NCBI GenBank assembly: GCA_023425905.1
Contig: JAFABT010000044.1
Location: 1 to 6,460, forward strand
From: Actinomycetes bacterium
Lineage (GTDB): Bacteria; Actinomycetota; Actinomycetes; Actinomycetales; Cellulomonadaceae
Direction of reading: 5' to 3'
Length of the DNA: 6,460 nt
The notes under the pieces are model-generated. The model was not told the origin of the DNA. It made no database searches and was given only the letters and a program-made list of their open reading frames with translations. The position numbers were made by a program, and so were the translations under genes. Numbering within the stretch: the first letter of the stretch is position 1; every line of letters begins with the position of its first letter. This document shows, in pieces, positions 1-6,460 of this stretch.

Positions 1-682
1 CGACGTAGCCGCCGACGCCTGCGATGAGCCCCGACCGCGTCGCCCGGCCAGACCGCCGGGCCGAGGCGTAGCCCGTGAAGACCGCGAGCGCCGTCAGACC
101 GAGAGGGACGAGCGTCACGGTCGCGGCTGCCGTCTCGAGCGGGACCGCGTGCCCGAGCAGCCACAGCCGGGCCCCGAACCCGACGGAGGTGAGCCACGCG
201 ACGTCGGCGTTCGTCGGATCGGTCGCGGTCGCCACATAGGCGACGACGGCCCCCACGAGCACGACGACGAGGGACAGCAGCGCCCCCTGCACCCCTGAGA
301 GGAAGCCACCCACCCAGCGCGGGGCGCTGTCGAGGACGGACCGGCCCGGTCCGATGGGCGCCGCGGGTTCGACGACGAGCGGCGGTCGGATCACGGGCGG
401 CCTAGAGCCGAGCGCCTGGTGGGCCGGACCGGACACAGCGGTGTCGACAGATGCCGCCCTCGCGGCACCAGCGGTCGGGGTGGCGGGGGCCGACGGAGCC
501 GACCGTGCCGACGGGGCGGACCTGCCGGACCCCGCGGTCCGGGCAGACGGCGCGGACGTGCCCGAGCCCGCCGTCCTCGCGGACCTGCCTGACCCCGCCG
601 ACCGGTCCGGCGGCGGGGCGGGGGGCGTCTGGGGCGTCACCGGATCATCGTCGCCCGCGCGTGGCCCCCGGACCGGGGGCAC
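1..682 (-). CDS. DUF6350 family (PerM-like) integral membrane protein, C-terminus cut off by the left edge
   Basis: Seen: reading the minus strand from the sucD stop to the left edge, the frame stays open for 232 codons and yields a clear membrane protein. Counting from a GTG at 682, residues 1-115 are Ala/Pro/Ser/Gly-rich and probably disordered. Residues 127-153 form a first hydrophobic helix beginning FLSGVQGALLSL. WLLGHAVPL follows at 174-182 and VTLVPLGLTALAVF at 189-202. The Trp-Leu-x-Gly-His-x-Val-Pro-Leu block followed by Val-Pro-Leu-Gly-Leu-Thr is, from memory, the hallmark of the actinobacterial DUF6350 family. Mycobacterial PerM (Rv0955), implicated in cell division and persistence, lies downstream of sucCD in the same way. 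The role here is inferred from family and position only. The start is uncertain: GTG at 682 (15 bases after the sucD stop), 640, 436 and 394 are all possible, none with a good Shine-Dalgarno. If the start is 394, bases 395-697 are a non-coding repeat-rich spacer. Confidence 0.72.
   Translation of the reverse strand, partial: MPPVRGPRAGDDDPVTPQTPPAPPPDRSAGSGRSARTAGSGTSAPSARTAGSGRSAPSARSAPSAPATPTAGAARAASVDTAVSGPAHQALGSRPPVIRPPLVVEPAAPIGPGRSVLDSAPRWVGGFLSGVQGALLSLVVVLVGAVVAYVATATDPTNADVAWLTSVGFGARLWLLGHAVPLETAAATVTLVPLGLTALAVFTGYASARRSGRATRSGLIAGVGGYV
516..605. repeat. Degenerate in-frame repeat in the N-terminal part of the DUF6350 reading frame
   Basis: Three related 20-base blocks occur: GCGGACCTGCCGGACCCCGC at 516-535, a diverged copy at 552-571, and GCGGACCTGCCTGACCCCGC at 579-598. 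Offsets are 36 and 27 bases, both multiples of three. On the minus strand each block reads AGSG(R/T)SA. The preceding stretch from about 489 consists of shorter GCCGACGG-like copies that read as Ser-Ala-Pro runs. The pattern fits slippage-driven growth of a disordered tail that keeps the frame. Confidence 0.65.
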
Positions 683-697
683 ACGCCGGGCGAGCCG

Positions 698-1591
<894 letters not shown>

Positions 1592-1622
1592 GGTTCGTGG
1601 TGCTCTCTCTCGGCTCGGGGGC

Positions 1623-2795
1623 TCAGGCGGCGGCGTGGGCGAGGGCCGCGGCGGCGTCGGCGCCCCCCTCCATCGTCTCGGCGAGGGTGACGAGCGGGTG
1701 TGCGGCCTCGGCGAGGATGCGACGACCCTCCTCGACGTTGTTGCCGTCGAGGCGGACGACGAGCGGCTTGTTCGCCGCGTCGCCGAGCGTCGCAAGGGCC
1801 GCGACGATGCCGTTGGCCACCGCGTCGCACGCGGTGATCCCGCCGAAGACGTTGACGAACACGGCCTTCACCTGCGGGTCGCCGAGGATGACGTCGAGGC
1901 CCGCGGCCATGATCTCGGCCGACGCCCCGCCCCCGATGTCGAGGAAGTTCGCCGGGGTCACGCCGCCGTGCTTCTCGCCCGCGTAGGCGACGACGTCGAG
2001 CGTGCTCATGACGAGACCAGCGCCGTTGCCGATGATGCCGACCGAGCCGTCGAGCTTGACGTAGTTGAGGTCGTGCTCCTTGGCCTTGGCCTCGAGCGGG
2101 TCCGTCGCGGCGGCGTCCTCGAGCTCGGCGTGGTCCGCGTGGCGGAAGGAGGCGTTGTCGTCGAGCGTCACCTTGCCGTCGAGCGCGACGACGCGTCCGT
2201 CGGTCGTGAGGACGAGCGGGTTGACCTCGACGAGCGTCGCGTCCTCACCCTGGTACACGCCCCAGAGCGAGACGAGCGTCGCGGCGACCTCGTCGCGGAT
2301 CTCGGGGGCGAAGCCCGCGGCATCGACGATCTCGGCAGCCTTGGCGGCGTCGATCCCGACGCGCGGGTCGACCGGGACCTTCGCGAGCGCCTCGGGGCGC
2401 TCGACCGCGAGCTGCTCGATCTCCATGCCGCCCTCGACGCTCGCCATGGCGAGATACGTGCGGTTGGACCGGTCGAGGAGCACGGAGAAGTAGAACTCCT
2501 CCGCGATGCTCGCCCCCAGGGCGACCATGACCGTCTTGACGACGTGACCCTTGATGTCGAGCCCAAGGATCTCCTCCGCGCGGGCCGCGGCCTCGTCGGG
2601 GGTGTGCGCGAGCTTGACGCCGCCGGCCTTGCCGCGGCCGCCCGTCTTCACCTGCGCCTTGACGACCAGGGTCCCGCCGCCGAGCTGCTCGGGGGCCGCC
2701 CGGGCCTCGTCCGGTGTCCGTGCGACGACGCCCCCCAGCACGGGGACCCCGTAGCGCTCGAAGACGTCACGTGCCTGGTACTCGAACAGGTCCAC
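1623..2795 (-). CDS. sucC: Succinyl-CoA synthetase (ADP/GDP-forming) beta subunit
   Basis: The product is the nucleotide-binding ATP-grasp subunit that pairs with SucD. At 390 residues it matches the family length (E. coli about 388). The ATP-grasp domain opens with MDLFEYQARDVFERYGVPV. VKAQVKTGGRGKAGGVKLA at 45-63 is the family's nucleotide-binding loop. EFYFSVLLDRSNRTYLAMAS follows at 100-119. N192 in VEVNPL and D206 in ALDGK are the likely Mg2+ ligands by analogy with the E. coli enzyme. The C-terminal CoA-ligase domain shows GSVGIIGNGAGLVMSTLD (250-267), NFLDIGGGAS (283-292) and VFVNVFGGIT (312-321). Nucleotide preference (ATP versus GTP) cannot be read safely from sequence. The start is a GTG at 2795, supported by a GGAG-type ribosome site four bases upstream and by alignment of the family N-terminus. 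It is the first gene of the likely sucC-sucD-DUF6350 operon and is divergent from the SDR gene. Confidence 0.97.
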   Translation of the reverse strand: MDLFEYQARDVFERYGVPVLGGVVARTPDEARAAPEQLGGGTLVVKAQVKTGGRGKAGGVKLAHTPDEAAARAEEILGLDIKGHVVKTVMVALGASIAEEFYFSVLLDRSNRTYLAMASVEGGMEIEQLAVERPEALAKVPVDPRVGIDAAKAAEIVDAAGFAPEIRDEVAATLVSLWGVYQGEDATLVEVNPLVLTTDGRVVALDGKVTLDDNASFRHADHAELEDAAATDPLEAKAKEHDLNYVKLDGSVGIIGNGAGLVMSTLDVVAYAGEKHGGVTPANFLDIGGGASAEIMAAGLDVILGDPQVKAVFVNVFGGITACDAVANGIVAALATLGDAANKPLVVRLDGNNVEEGRRILAEAAHPLVTLAETMEGGADAAAALAHAAA

Positions 2796-2799
2796 CCTG

Positions 2800-2806
2800 C
2801 TCCACC
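2800..2806 (-). promoter_or_regulatory. Ribosome binding site of sucC
   Basis: On the minus strand GGTGGAG lies four bases before the GTG at 2795. It supports the non-ATG start, which also gives the conserved MDLFEYQ N-terminus. Confidence 0.6.
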
Positions 2807-2877
2807 CTCTCGTCGGTCCGTCGTGGCCCGCGTCCTCGCGGAACCTCGCTCCCGCGATGGTAGCTGTGAAACGCGAA

Positions 2878-2895
2878 TATCTTCATGTCGAGATA
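2878..2895. promoter_or_regulatory. Candidate operator: 18-bp imperfect palindrome TATCTtcATgtcGAGATA
   Basis: The outer five bases pair perfectly (TATCT at 2878-2882 with AGATA at 2891-2895) and one inner pair also matches, giving six of nine symmetric pairs. Arm length and spacing suit a dimeric winged-helix regulator. The site lies in the AT-rich core of the divergent region and overlaps the proposed -35 elements on both strands, so a bound protein could control both sucC and the SDR gene. The shape resembles the inverted-repeat sites of MarR-type regulators of citric acid cycle genes in actinobacteria, such as Streptomyces TamR. That resemblance is from memory and the regulator is not in this window. 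Confidence 0.45.
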
Positions 2896-2922
2896 CCTGT
2901 GTCGCGCGTAGCCTGCACGGGT

Positions 2923-2939
2923 GCCCTGGGGCCCAGGGC
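2923..2939 (+). repeat. Perfect GC-only inverted repeat in the SDR leader
   Basis: GCCCTGGG (2923-2930) and CCCAGGGC (2932-2939) are exact reverse complements around a single G. As RNA it could fold as a six-pair stem with a five-base loop in the proposed 5' leader of the SDR mRNA, about 48 bases before the ATG. No U-tract follows, so it is not an obvious intrinsic terminator. As DNA it could be a second operator. In such GC-rich sequence a chance origin is possible. Confidence 0.4.
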
Positions 2940-2976
2940 CCACGACCGGGCCGCCGCGCGCGGACCCGCGAACCTC

Positions 2977-2982
2977 GAGGAG
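2977..2982 (+). promoter_or_regulatory. Ribosome binding site of the SDR gene
   Basis: GAGGAG lies four bases before the ATG at 2987. It is the best Shine-Dalgarno in the window and fixes the start against a longer in-frame GTG reading from 2921. Confidence 0.7.
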
Positions 2983-2986
2983 TGTC

Positions 2987-3757
2987 ATGGGGCGAGTGCT
3001 CGTCACCGGGTCCAGCGCAGGCATCGGCCTGGAGACCGTGCGTCAGCTGCTCGCGGCTGGTCACGACGTCGTCGGCCACGCTCGTGACGCGCAGCGCGCC
3101 GCGGACCTGCGGGCGGCGGCGCCTGACGTGTCCGACGTCGTCGTCGGCGACCTCGCGTCGCTCGCCCAGACCCGGGCGCTCGCGGCCGCGGCCGACGCCG
3201 CGGGCCCCTACGACACGATCATCCACAACGCCGGGGTCGGCGGCGGCTCACCGCGCGTGCCGACCGACGACGGCCTCGAGCGCATGTTCCAGGTGAACGT
3301 CGTCGCTCCCTACGTGCTCACCGCGCTCATGGCCCGGCCGGCGCGCCTCGTCTACCTCACCTCGGGCCTCGAGTCCGACGGGCGGCTCACCCTCGACGAC
3401 CTTCAGTGGACCGCCCGCCCGTGGGACGGCATGCAGGCCTACTCCGACTCCAAGCTGCACGACGTCATGCTCGCCTTCGCAGTCGCGCGGCTGTGGCCGG
3501 GCACGGCCTCGACCGCGGTCGACCCCGGCTGGATCAAGACGCGGCTCGGTGGGCCGGACGCGTGGGACGAGGTCGACGACGGAGCGGCGACGCAGGTGTG
3601 GCTCGCCGTGTCCGAGGACGAGGGCGCGCGGGTGAGCGGCGCGTACCTCAAGCGGTTCGAGATCCAGACGCCGAACCCCGTCGCTCGGGACGAGGCCGCG
3701 CAGGAGGCGCTGCTCGCCCACCTCGCCGAGCTCACGGGCGTCGCGCTCCCCCGCTAG
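2987..3757 (+). CDS. SDR family NAD(P)-dependent oxidoreductase
   Basis: The product is a classical-type short-chain dehydrogenase/reductase of 256 residues, the normal length for the family, probably a soluble cytoplasmic enzyme. The Rossmann fold starts at the N-terminus with the cofactor-binding TGSSAGIG at 7-14. D55 in VVVGDL is the adenine-side acidic residue, and NAGV sits at 81-84. The catalytic tetrad is complete: N104 (VNVVAPY), S126 (YLTSG), Y152 and K156 (YSDSK). PGWIKTRLGG at 180-189 is the post-catalytic loop. R33 just after strand beta-2 suggests NADP(H) preference, which is inference. The substrate is unknown; relatives are often given loose labels such as WW-domain-oxidoreductase-like or daunorubicin ketoreductase-like, which should not be trusted. 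The ATG at 2987 has a strong GAGGAG site and begins right at the first beta strand. The gene is divergent from sucC and converges on pcrA, so it is probably monocistronic. Composition matches its neighbours, with no sign of recent transfer. Confidence 0.93.
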   Translation: MGRVLVTGSSAGIGLETVRQLLAAGHDVVGHARDAQRAADLRAAAPDVSDVVVGDLASLAQTRALAAAADAAGPYDTIIHNAGVGGGSPRVPTDDGLERMFQVNVVAPYVLTALMARPARLVYLTSGLESDGRLTLDDLQWTARPWDGMQAYSDSKLHDVMLAFAVARLWPGTASTAVDPGWIKTRLGGPDAWDEVDDGAATQVWLAVSEDEGARVSGAYLKRFEIQTPNPVARDEAAQEALLAHLAELTGVALPR

Positions 3758-3791
3758 CGCACGGCCCTCACAGCTCGCCCGCACCCGCCCC

Positions 3792-6335
3792 TCAGAGCTT
3801 GACGACCGGGGAGTAGCGCAGCAGCAGTCGCTTGGTCCCCGCCTCACCGAAGTCGATCTTCGCGACGGCGTTCTGTCCGGCGCCCTCGACGCCGACGACC
3901 CGGCCCATGCCGTAGGAGTCGTGCGTCACCCGGTCGCCGATCTCGAGCGACGGGACGTCCTTGGCCGGCCGCGGGGTGGCCGAGCCGAAGGTCGGGGCGT
4001 TCGGGTCCGGCTGCACGCGCTTCTTGACGACCGGGCCGGATCGCGCTCCCGAGCCACCGCGGTCGCGCGAACCCCAGCTCGAGCCCGAGCTCGAGCCCCA
4101 CCCCGATCCCCACCCCGAGCCTCCGCTGCCCCGCAGCGTCTCCGTCGCCGACTCCCGCCGACGCCAGTCGAGGACCTCCTCAGGTAGGTCGTCGAGGAAC
4201 CGGCTCGGCGGGAACTCGTTCGGCACCCCCCACGCCGTCCGCATCCCCGCGCGTGAGATGTAGAGCCGCTCGCGCGCCCGCGTCACCCCGACGTAGGCGA
4301 GGCGCCGCTCCTCCGCGAGCTGCGTCTGGTCGGCGAGCGAGCGCTGGTGCGGGAAGGTGCCGTCCTCCATGCCGGTGAGGAAGACGACAGGGAACTCGAG
4401 CCCCTTGGCGGTGTGGAGCGTCATGAGCGTGACGACGCCGTCGTCGGCGCGGCGCCTCGCCTCCGCCGCCGCGTCCTCGCCGTCCTCGTCCGCGGCAGGC
4501 ACCTGATCGGCGTCGGCCACGAGCGCGACCCGCTCGAGGAAGTCGGCGACGTCCCCCTCGGGCTCGGACTGCTCGAACTCGCTCGCCACGGCGTGGAGCT
4601 CGGCGAGGTTCTCGACCCGGACCTGGTCCTGCGGGTCCTCGCTTCCGCGCAGCTCCGCGAGGTAGCCCGTACGGTCGAGGACCTCCCCGAGCAGGCGAGC
4701 CGGCCCCTCCCCCGCGTCGAGCATCGCGCGCAGCTCGGTCATGAGCTCGCTGAAGGCGTTGACGGAGTTGAGCGCACGCGTCGCAAGACCCGGGACGTCG
4801 TCCGCCCGGTCGATCGCCGCCCCGAAGGAGATGCGCTCCCGCTCGGCGAAGGACGCGATCATCGCCTCGGCGCGATCCCCGAGCCCGCGCTTGGGCACGT
4901 TGAAGATGCGGCGCATGTTCACGTCGTCGTCCGGGTTGGACACGGCCCGCAGGTACGCGAGGACGTCCTTGATCTCCTTGCGGTCGTAGAAGCGCGTCCC
5001 GCCGACGACCTTGTACGGGATGCCGACCCGGACGAGGACCTCCTCGAGGGCGCGCGACTGCGCGTGCGTCCGGTAGAACACCGCGACGTCGCGCGGCCGG
5101 ACGCCGTCGGAGTCGGCGAGGCGGTCGACCTCCTCCGCGACGAACCTCGCCTCGCCGTGCTCGTCGTCGGCGACGTAGACGACGACCTGCGCGCCCGCGC
5201 CCTGGTCCGACCAGAGCCGCTTGGGCTTGCGCGCCGGGTCCTTGGAGATGACGGCGTTCGCCGCGGAGAGGATGTTCTGGGTCGAGCGGTAGTTCTGCTC
5301 GAGCATGATGGTGCGAGCGCGCGGGTAGTCCTGCTCGAACTCGACGATGTTGCGGATCGTCGCGCCGCGGAACGCGTAGATCGACTGGTCCGCGTCACCG
5401 ACGACCGTGAGCTCGCCCATGGGGCCGTCGGTCGCGTCGCCCGAGCCGCCCGCGAGTTCGCGCACGAGCACGTACTGGGCGTGGTTGGTGTCCTGGTACT
5501 CGTCGACGAGCACGTGCCGGAAGCGGCGGCGGTAGTGCTCGGCCACCGCGGGGAAGGCCTGGAGCAGGCCGACCGTCGTCATGATGAGGTCGTCGAAGTC
5601 GAGGGCGTTCGCCTGGCGCAGCCGGTTCTGGTACCTCGTGTAGACCTGGGAGAGCACCTGGTCGAACGAGCCCTCCTTCGCCCCCGCGCCGACCGTGCGC
5701 GCGTAGTCGTCCGGGTCGATGAGCTCGTCCTTGAGCGCGGAGATCCGGCTCGCGAGGGCCTTGGCGGGGTACTTCTTCACGTCGAGGTCGAGCTCGCGGC
5801 CCACGAGCGTGAGCAGGCGCTGGGAGTCGGCGGAGTCGTAGATCGAGAAGCTCGTGCGCATGCCGAGGGTCGCGGCCTCCTTGCGGAGGATGCGCACGCA
5901 CGCCGAGTGGAAGGTCGAGACCCACATCGACCGCGCGCGCGGGCCGACCATGTCGACGACGCGCTCGCGCAGTTCCGCCGCCGCCTTGTTCGTGAAGGTG
6001 ATCGCGAGGATCTCGCCCGGCCGTGCGCGCCCGGTCGCGAGCAGGTGCGCGATGCGGTGCGTGAGGACGCGCGTCTTGCCCGAGCCGGCGCCCGCGACGA
6101 TGAGCAGCGGGCTCCCCGCGTGCAGCACCGCCTCGCGCTGCTGCGGGTTGAGCCCCTCGACGAGCCTGGCCGGGTCGAGCGCGTGCGGGTCGGGAGCGGG
6201 CCCGTCCGCGCCGGCGTCGTCGTGCGCGCCGAGAGCGACACCCCTGGGCAGCACCGAACCAGCGGGTCGGGCCGCGGAGGCGCTCGAGGGGGCCAGCTGG
6301 CCGAAGAGGGGGAGGTCGTCGAAGAGCGATGTCAT
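3792..6335 (-). CDS. pcrA: ATP-dependent 3'-5' DNA helicase PcrA/UvrD (UvrD1-like)
   Basis: The product is a superfamily 1A helicase acting in nucleotide excision repair, recombination control and clearing of conflicts between replication and transcription. It is 847 residues from the ATG at 6335. About 55 disordered residues precede the Q motif LNPQQREAV (62-70). Helicase motifs follow in order: Walker A AGAGSGKT (81-88), Ia TFTNKAA (113-119), II VDEYQD (277-282), III VVGDADQSIYAFRG (311-324), IV QNYRS (347-351), V TLHTAKGLEFPVVF (639-652) and VI VGVTRARERLY (682-692). All catalytic residues are present. A Gly/Ser/Trp-rich linker (736-762) leads to a C-terminal Tudor-like domain (about 796-847, LEIGDRVTHDSYGMGRVVGV), which in PcrA homologues contacts RNA polymerase. 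The ATG at 6335 is preferred over a GTG at 6344 because MTSLFDDLPL resembles related N-termini; neither has a good Shine-Dalgarno, so a short-leader or leaderless mRNA is possible. The gene converges with the SDR gene, with 34 bases between the stops. Confidence 0.96.
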   Translation of the reverse strand: MTSLFDDLPLFGQLAPSSASAARPAGSVLPRGVALGAHDDAGADGPAPDPHALDPARLVEGLNPQQREAVLHAGSPLLIVAGAGSGKTRVLTHRIAHLLATGRARPGEILAITFTNKAAAELRERVVDMVGPRARSMWVSTFHSACVRILRKEAATLGMRTSFSIYDSADSQRLLTLVGRELDLDVKKYPAKALASRISALKDELIDPDDYARTVGAGAKEGSFDQVLSQVYTRYQNRLRQANALDFDDLIMTTVGLLQAFPAVAEHYRRRFRHVLVDEYQDTNHAQYVLVRELAGGSGDATDGPMGELTVVGDADQSIYAFRGATIRNIVEFEQDYPRARTIMLEQNYRSTQNILSAANAVISKDPARKPKRLWSDQGAGAQVVVYVADDEHGEARFVAEEVDRLADSDGVRPRDVAVFYRTHAQSRALEEVLVRVGIPYKVVGGTRFYDRKEIKDVLAYLRAVSNPDDDVNMRRIFNVPKRGLGDRAEAMIASFAERERISFGAAIDRADDVPGLATRALNSVNAFSELMTELRAMLDAGEGPARLLGEVLDRTGYLAELRGSEDPQDQVRVENLAELHAVASEFEQSEPEGDVADFLERVALVADADQVPAADEDGEDAAAEARRRADDGVVTLMTLHTAKGLEFPVVFLTGMEDGTFPHQRSLADQTQLAEERRLAYVGVTRARERLYISRAGMRTAWGVPNEFPPSRFLDDLPEEVLDWRRRESATETLRGSGGSGWGSGWGSSSGSSWGSRDRGGSGARSGPVVKKRVQPDPNAPTFGSATPRPAKDVPSLEIGDRVTHDSYGMGRVVGVEGAGQNAVAKIDFGEAGTKRLLLRYSPVVKL

Positions 6336-6345
6336 GGCGAGCACC

Positions 6346-6351
6346 AGCCTA
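6346..6351 (-). promoter_or_regulatory. Possible -10 box of pcrA
   Basis: On the minus strand TAGGCT ends ten bases before the ATG at 6335. It has the TAnnnT form common in actinobacteria and would put the transcript start within a few bases of the ATG. That would fit the absence of a Shine-Dalgarno. No convincing -35 lies 16-18 bases further upstream, so this is a weak call. Confidence 0.25.
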
Positions 6352-6381
6352 GGCGCCCGCTCTGACAGCGAGGTGCACCGC

Positions 6382-6460
6382 CGGCGGCGCGACCCGCGCG
6401 TTCGGCGGCGGGACCCGCGCCCTCGGCAGCAGGGCCCGCGCGTTCGGCGGCGGGACCCGC
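6382..6460. repeat. 21-bp tandem repeat, at least 3.8 copies, cut by the right edge
   Basis: Units lie at 6382-6402, 6403-6423, 6424-6444 and 6445-6460 (truncated). Each begins CGGC(G/A)GC and continues through a G/A-CCCGCGC core to a three-base end that is GTT, CCT, GTT in turn. Units 2 and 4 are identical over the 16 bases visible (CGGCGGCGGGACCCGC). Units 2 and 4 contain the small palindrome GCGGGACCCGC. The period of 21 is a multiple of three, so the repeat could be coding. Read on the minus strand it gives an RVPPPNA-type heptapeptide that stops at 6349-6351, 13 bases before the pcrA ATG. Whether this is the tail of an upstream gene or intergenic DNA cannot be decided from this window. 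Confidence 0.8.

Larger units (their letters stand above)
2796..2986. promoter_or_regulatory. Divergent promoter region between sucC and the SDR gene
   Basis: This 191-base gap separates two genes transcribed away from each other, so it must hold promoters for both. Bases about 2857-2900 are the most AT-rich patch of an otherwise very GC-rich window, as expected for promoter DNA. On the minus strand TACCAT (2857-2862) could be the sucC -10, with ATGAAG (2881-2886) 18 bases upstream as a poor -35. On the plus strand TAGCCT (2909-2914) has the TAnnnT shape common in actinobacterial -10 boxes and would give an SDR leader of roughly 65 bases. TATCTT (2878-2883) is an alternative. The hexamers are weak, so exact boxes are inference; the presence of promoters here is not. 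Confidence 0.6.

Noticed and set aside
3743..3760. Inverted repeat GCGCT / AGCGC around the SDR stop as a terminator
   Set aside because: The arms are only five bases with an eight-base loop, and no T-rich run follows on either strand. This is too weak to call as a terminator for SDR or pcrA.
6241..6290. Possible LexA (SOS) box near the pcrA start
   Set aside because: A GAAC half-site is present near 6256, but no GTTC partner lies at the right spacing, and it falls inside the pcrA coding region.
4347..6365. 672-codon plus-strand open frame opposite pcrA
   Set aside because: It lies antisense to an intact helicase carrying every expected motif, and its Arg/Val/Glu/Asp-rich composition is typical of a shadow frame. 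No ribosome site or recognisable domain is seen.

Overview
This window looks like an ordinary chromosomal core region of a very GC-rich actinomycete, most likely a Micrococcales member such as a Cellulomonas or Sanguibacter relative. The evidence is the strong G/C preference at third codon positions, the PcrA architecture with a C-terminal Tudor-like domain, and a pcrA / sucC-sucD / DUF6350 gene order that is widespread in Actinomycetota. Genus is inferred from memory of gene order and protein style, not from a search.

Layout from left to right: a partial minus-strand gene for a DUF6350 (PerM-like) membrane protein runs off the left edge. Its proposed N-terminus is a low-complexity Ala/Ser/Pro/Gly tract that starts just behind sucD. 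Then come sucD (698-1591) and sucC (1623-2795), both on the minus strand. Together they encode succinyl-CoA synthetase of the citric acid cycle and probably form one sucC-sucD-DUF6350 transcript. A divergent 191-base intergenic region (2796-2986) holds the only AT-rich patch in the window and an 18-bp imperfect palindrome that looks like an operator. It separates sucC from a plus-strand short-chain dehydrogenase/reductase (2987-3757). That gene converges with pcrA, the UvrD-family DNA helicase on the minus strand (3792-6335), across a 34-base gap with no clear terminator. Upstream of pcrA, the right edge carries about four copies of a 21-bp tandem repeat, cut off by the window end.

Functionally the window combines central carbon metabolism (SucCD), DNA repair and transcription-coupled processing (PcrA), an envelope or cell-division protein (DUF6350) and an oxidoreductase of unknown substrate. 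The SDR may share control with sucCD through the divergent promoter region.

I found no mobile element, CRISPR array, tRNA, rRNA or evident new multi-gene system. The items most worth a second look are the shared operator candidate, the right-edge tandem repeat, the repetitive DUF6350 N-terminus, and the SDR sitting where many actinobacteria have a different gene. All four genes whose termini lie inside the window are intact and have the motifs expected of their families.
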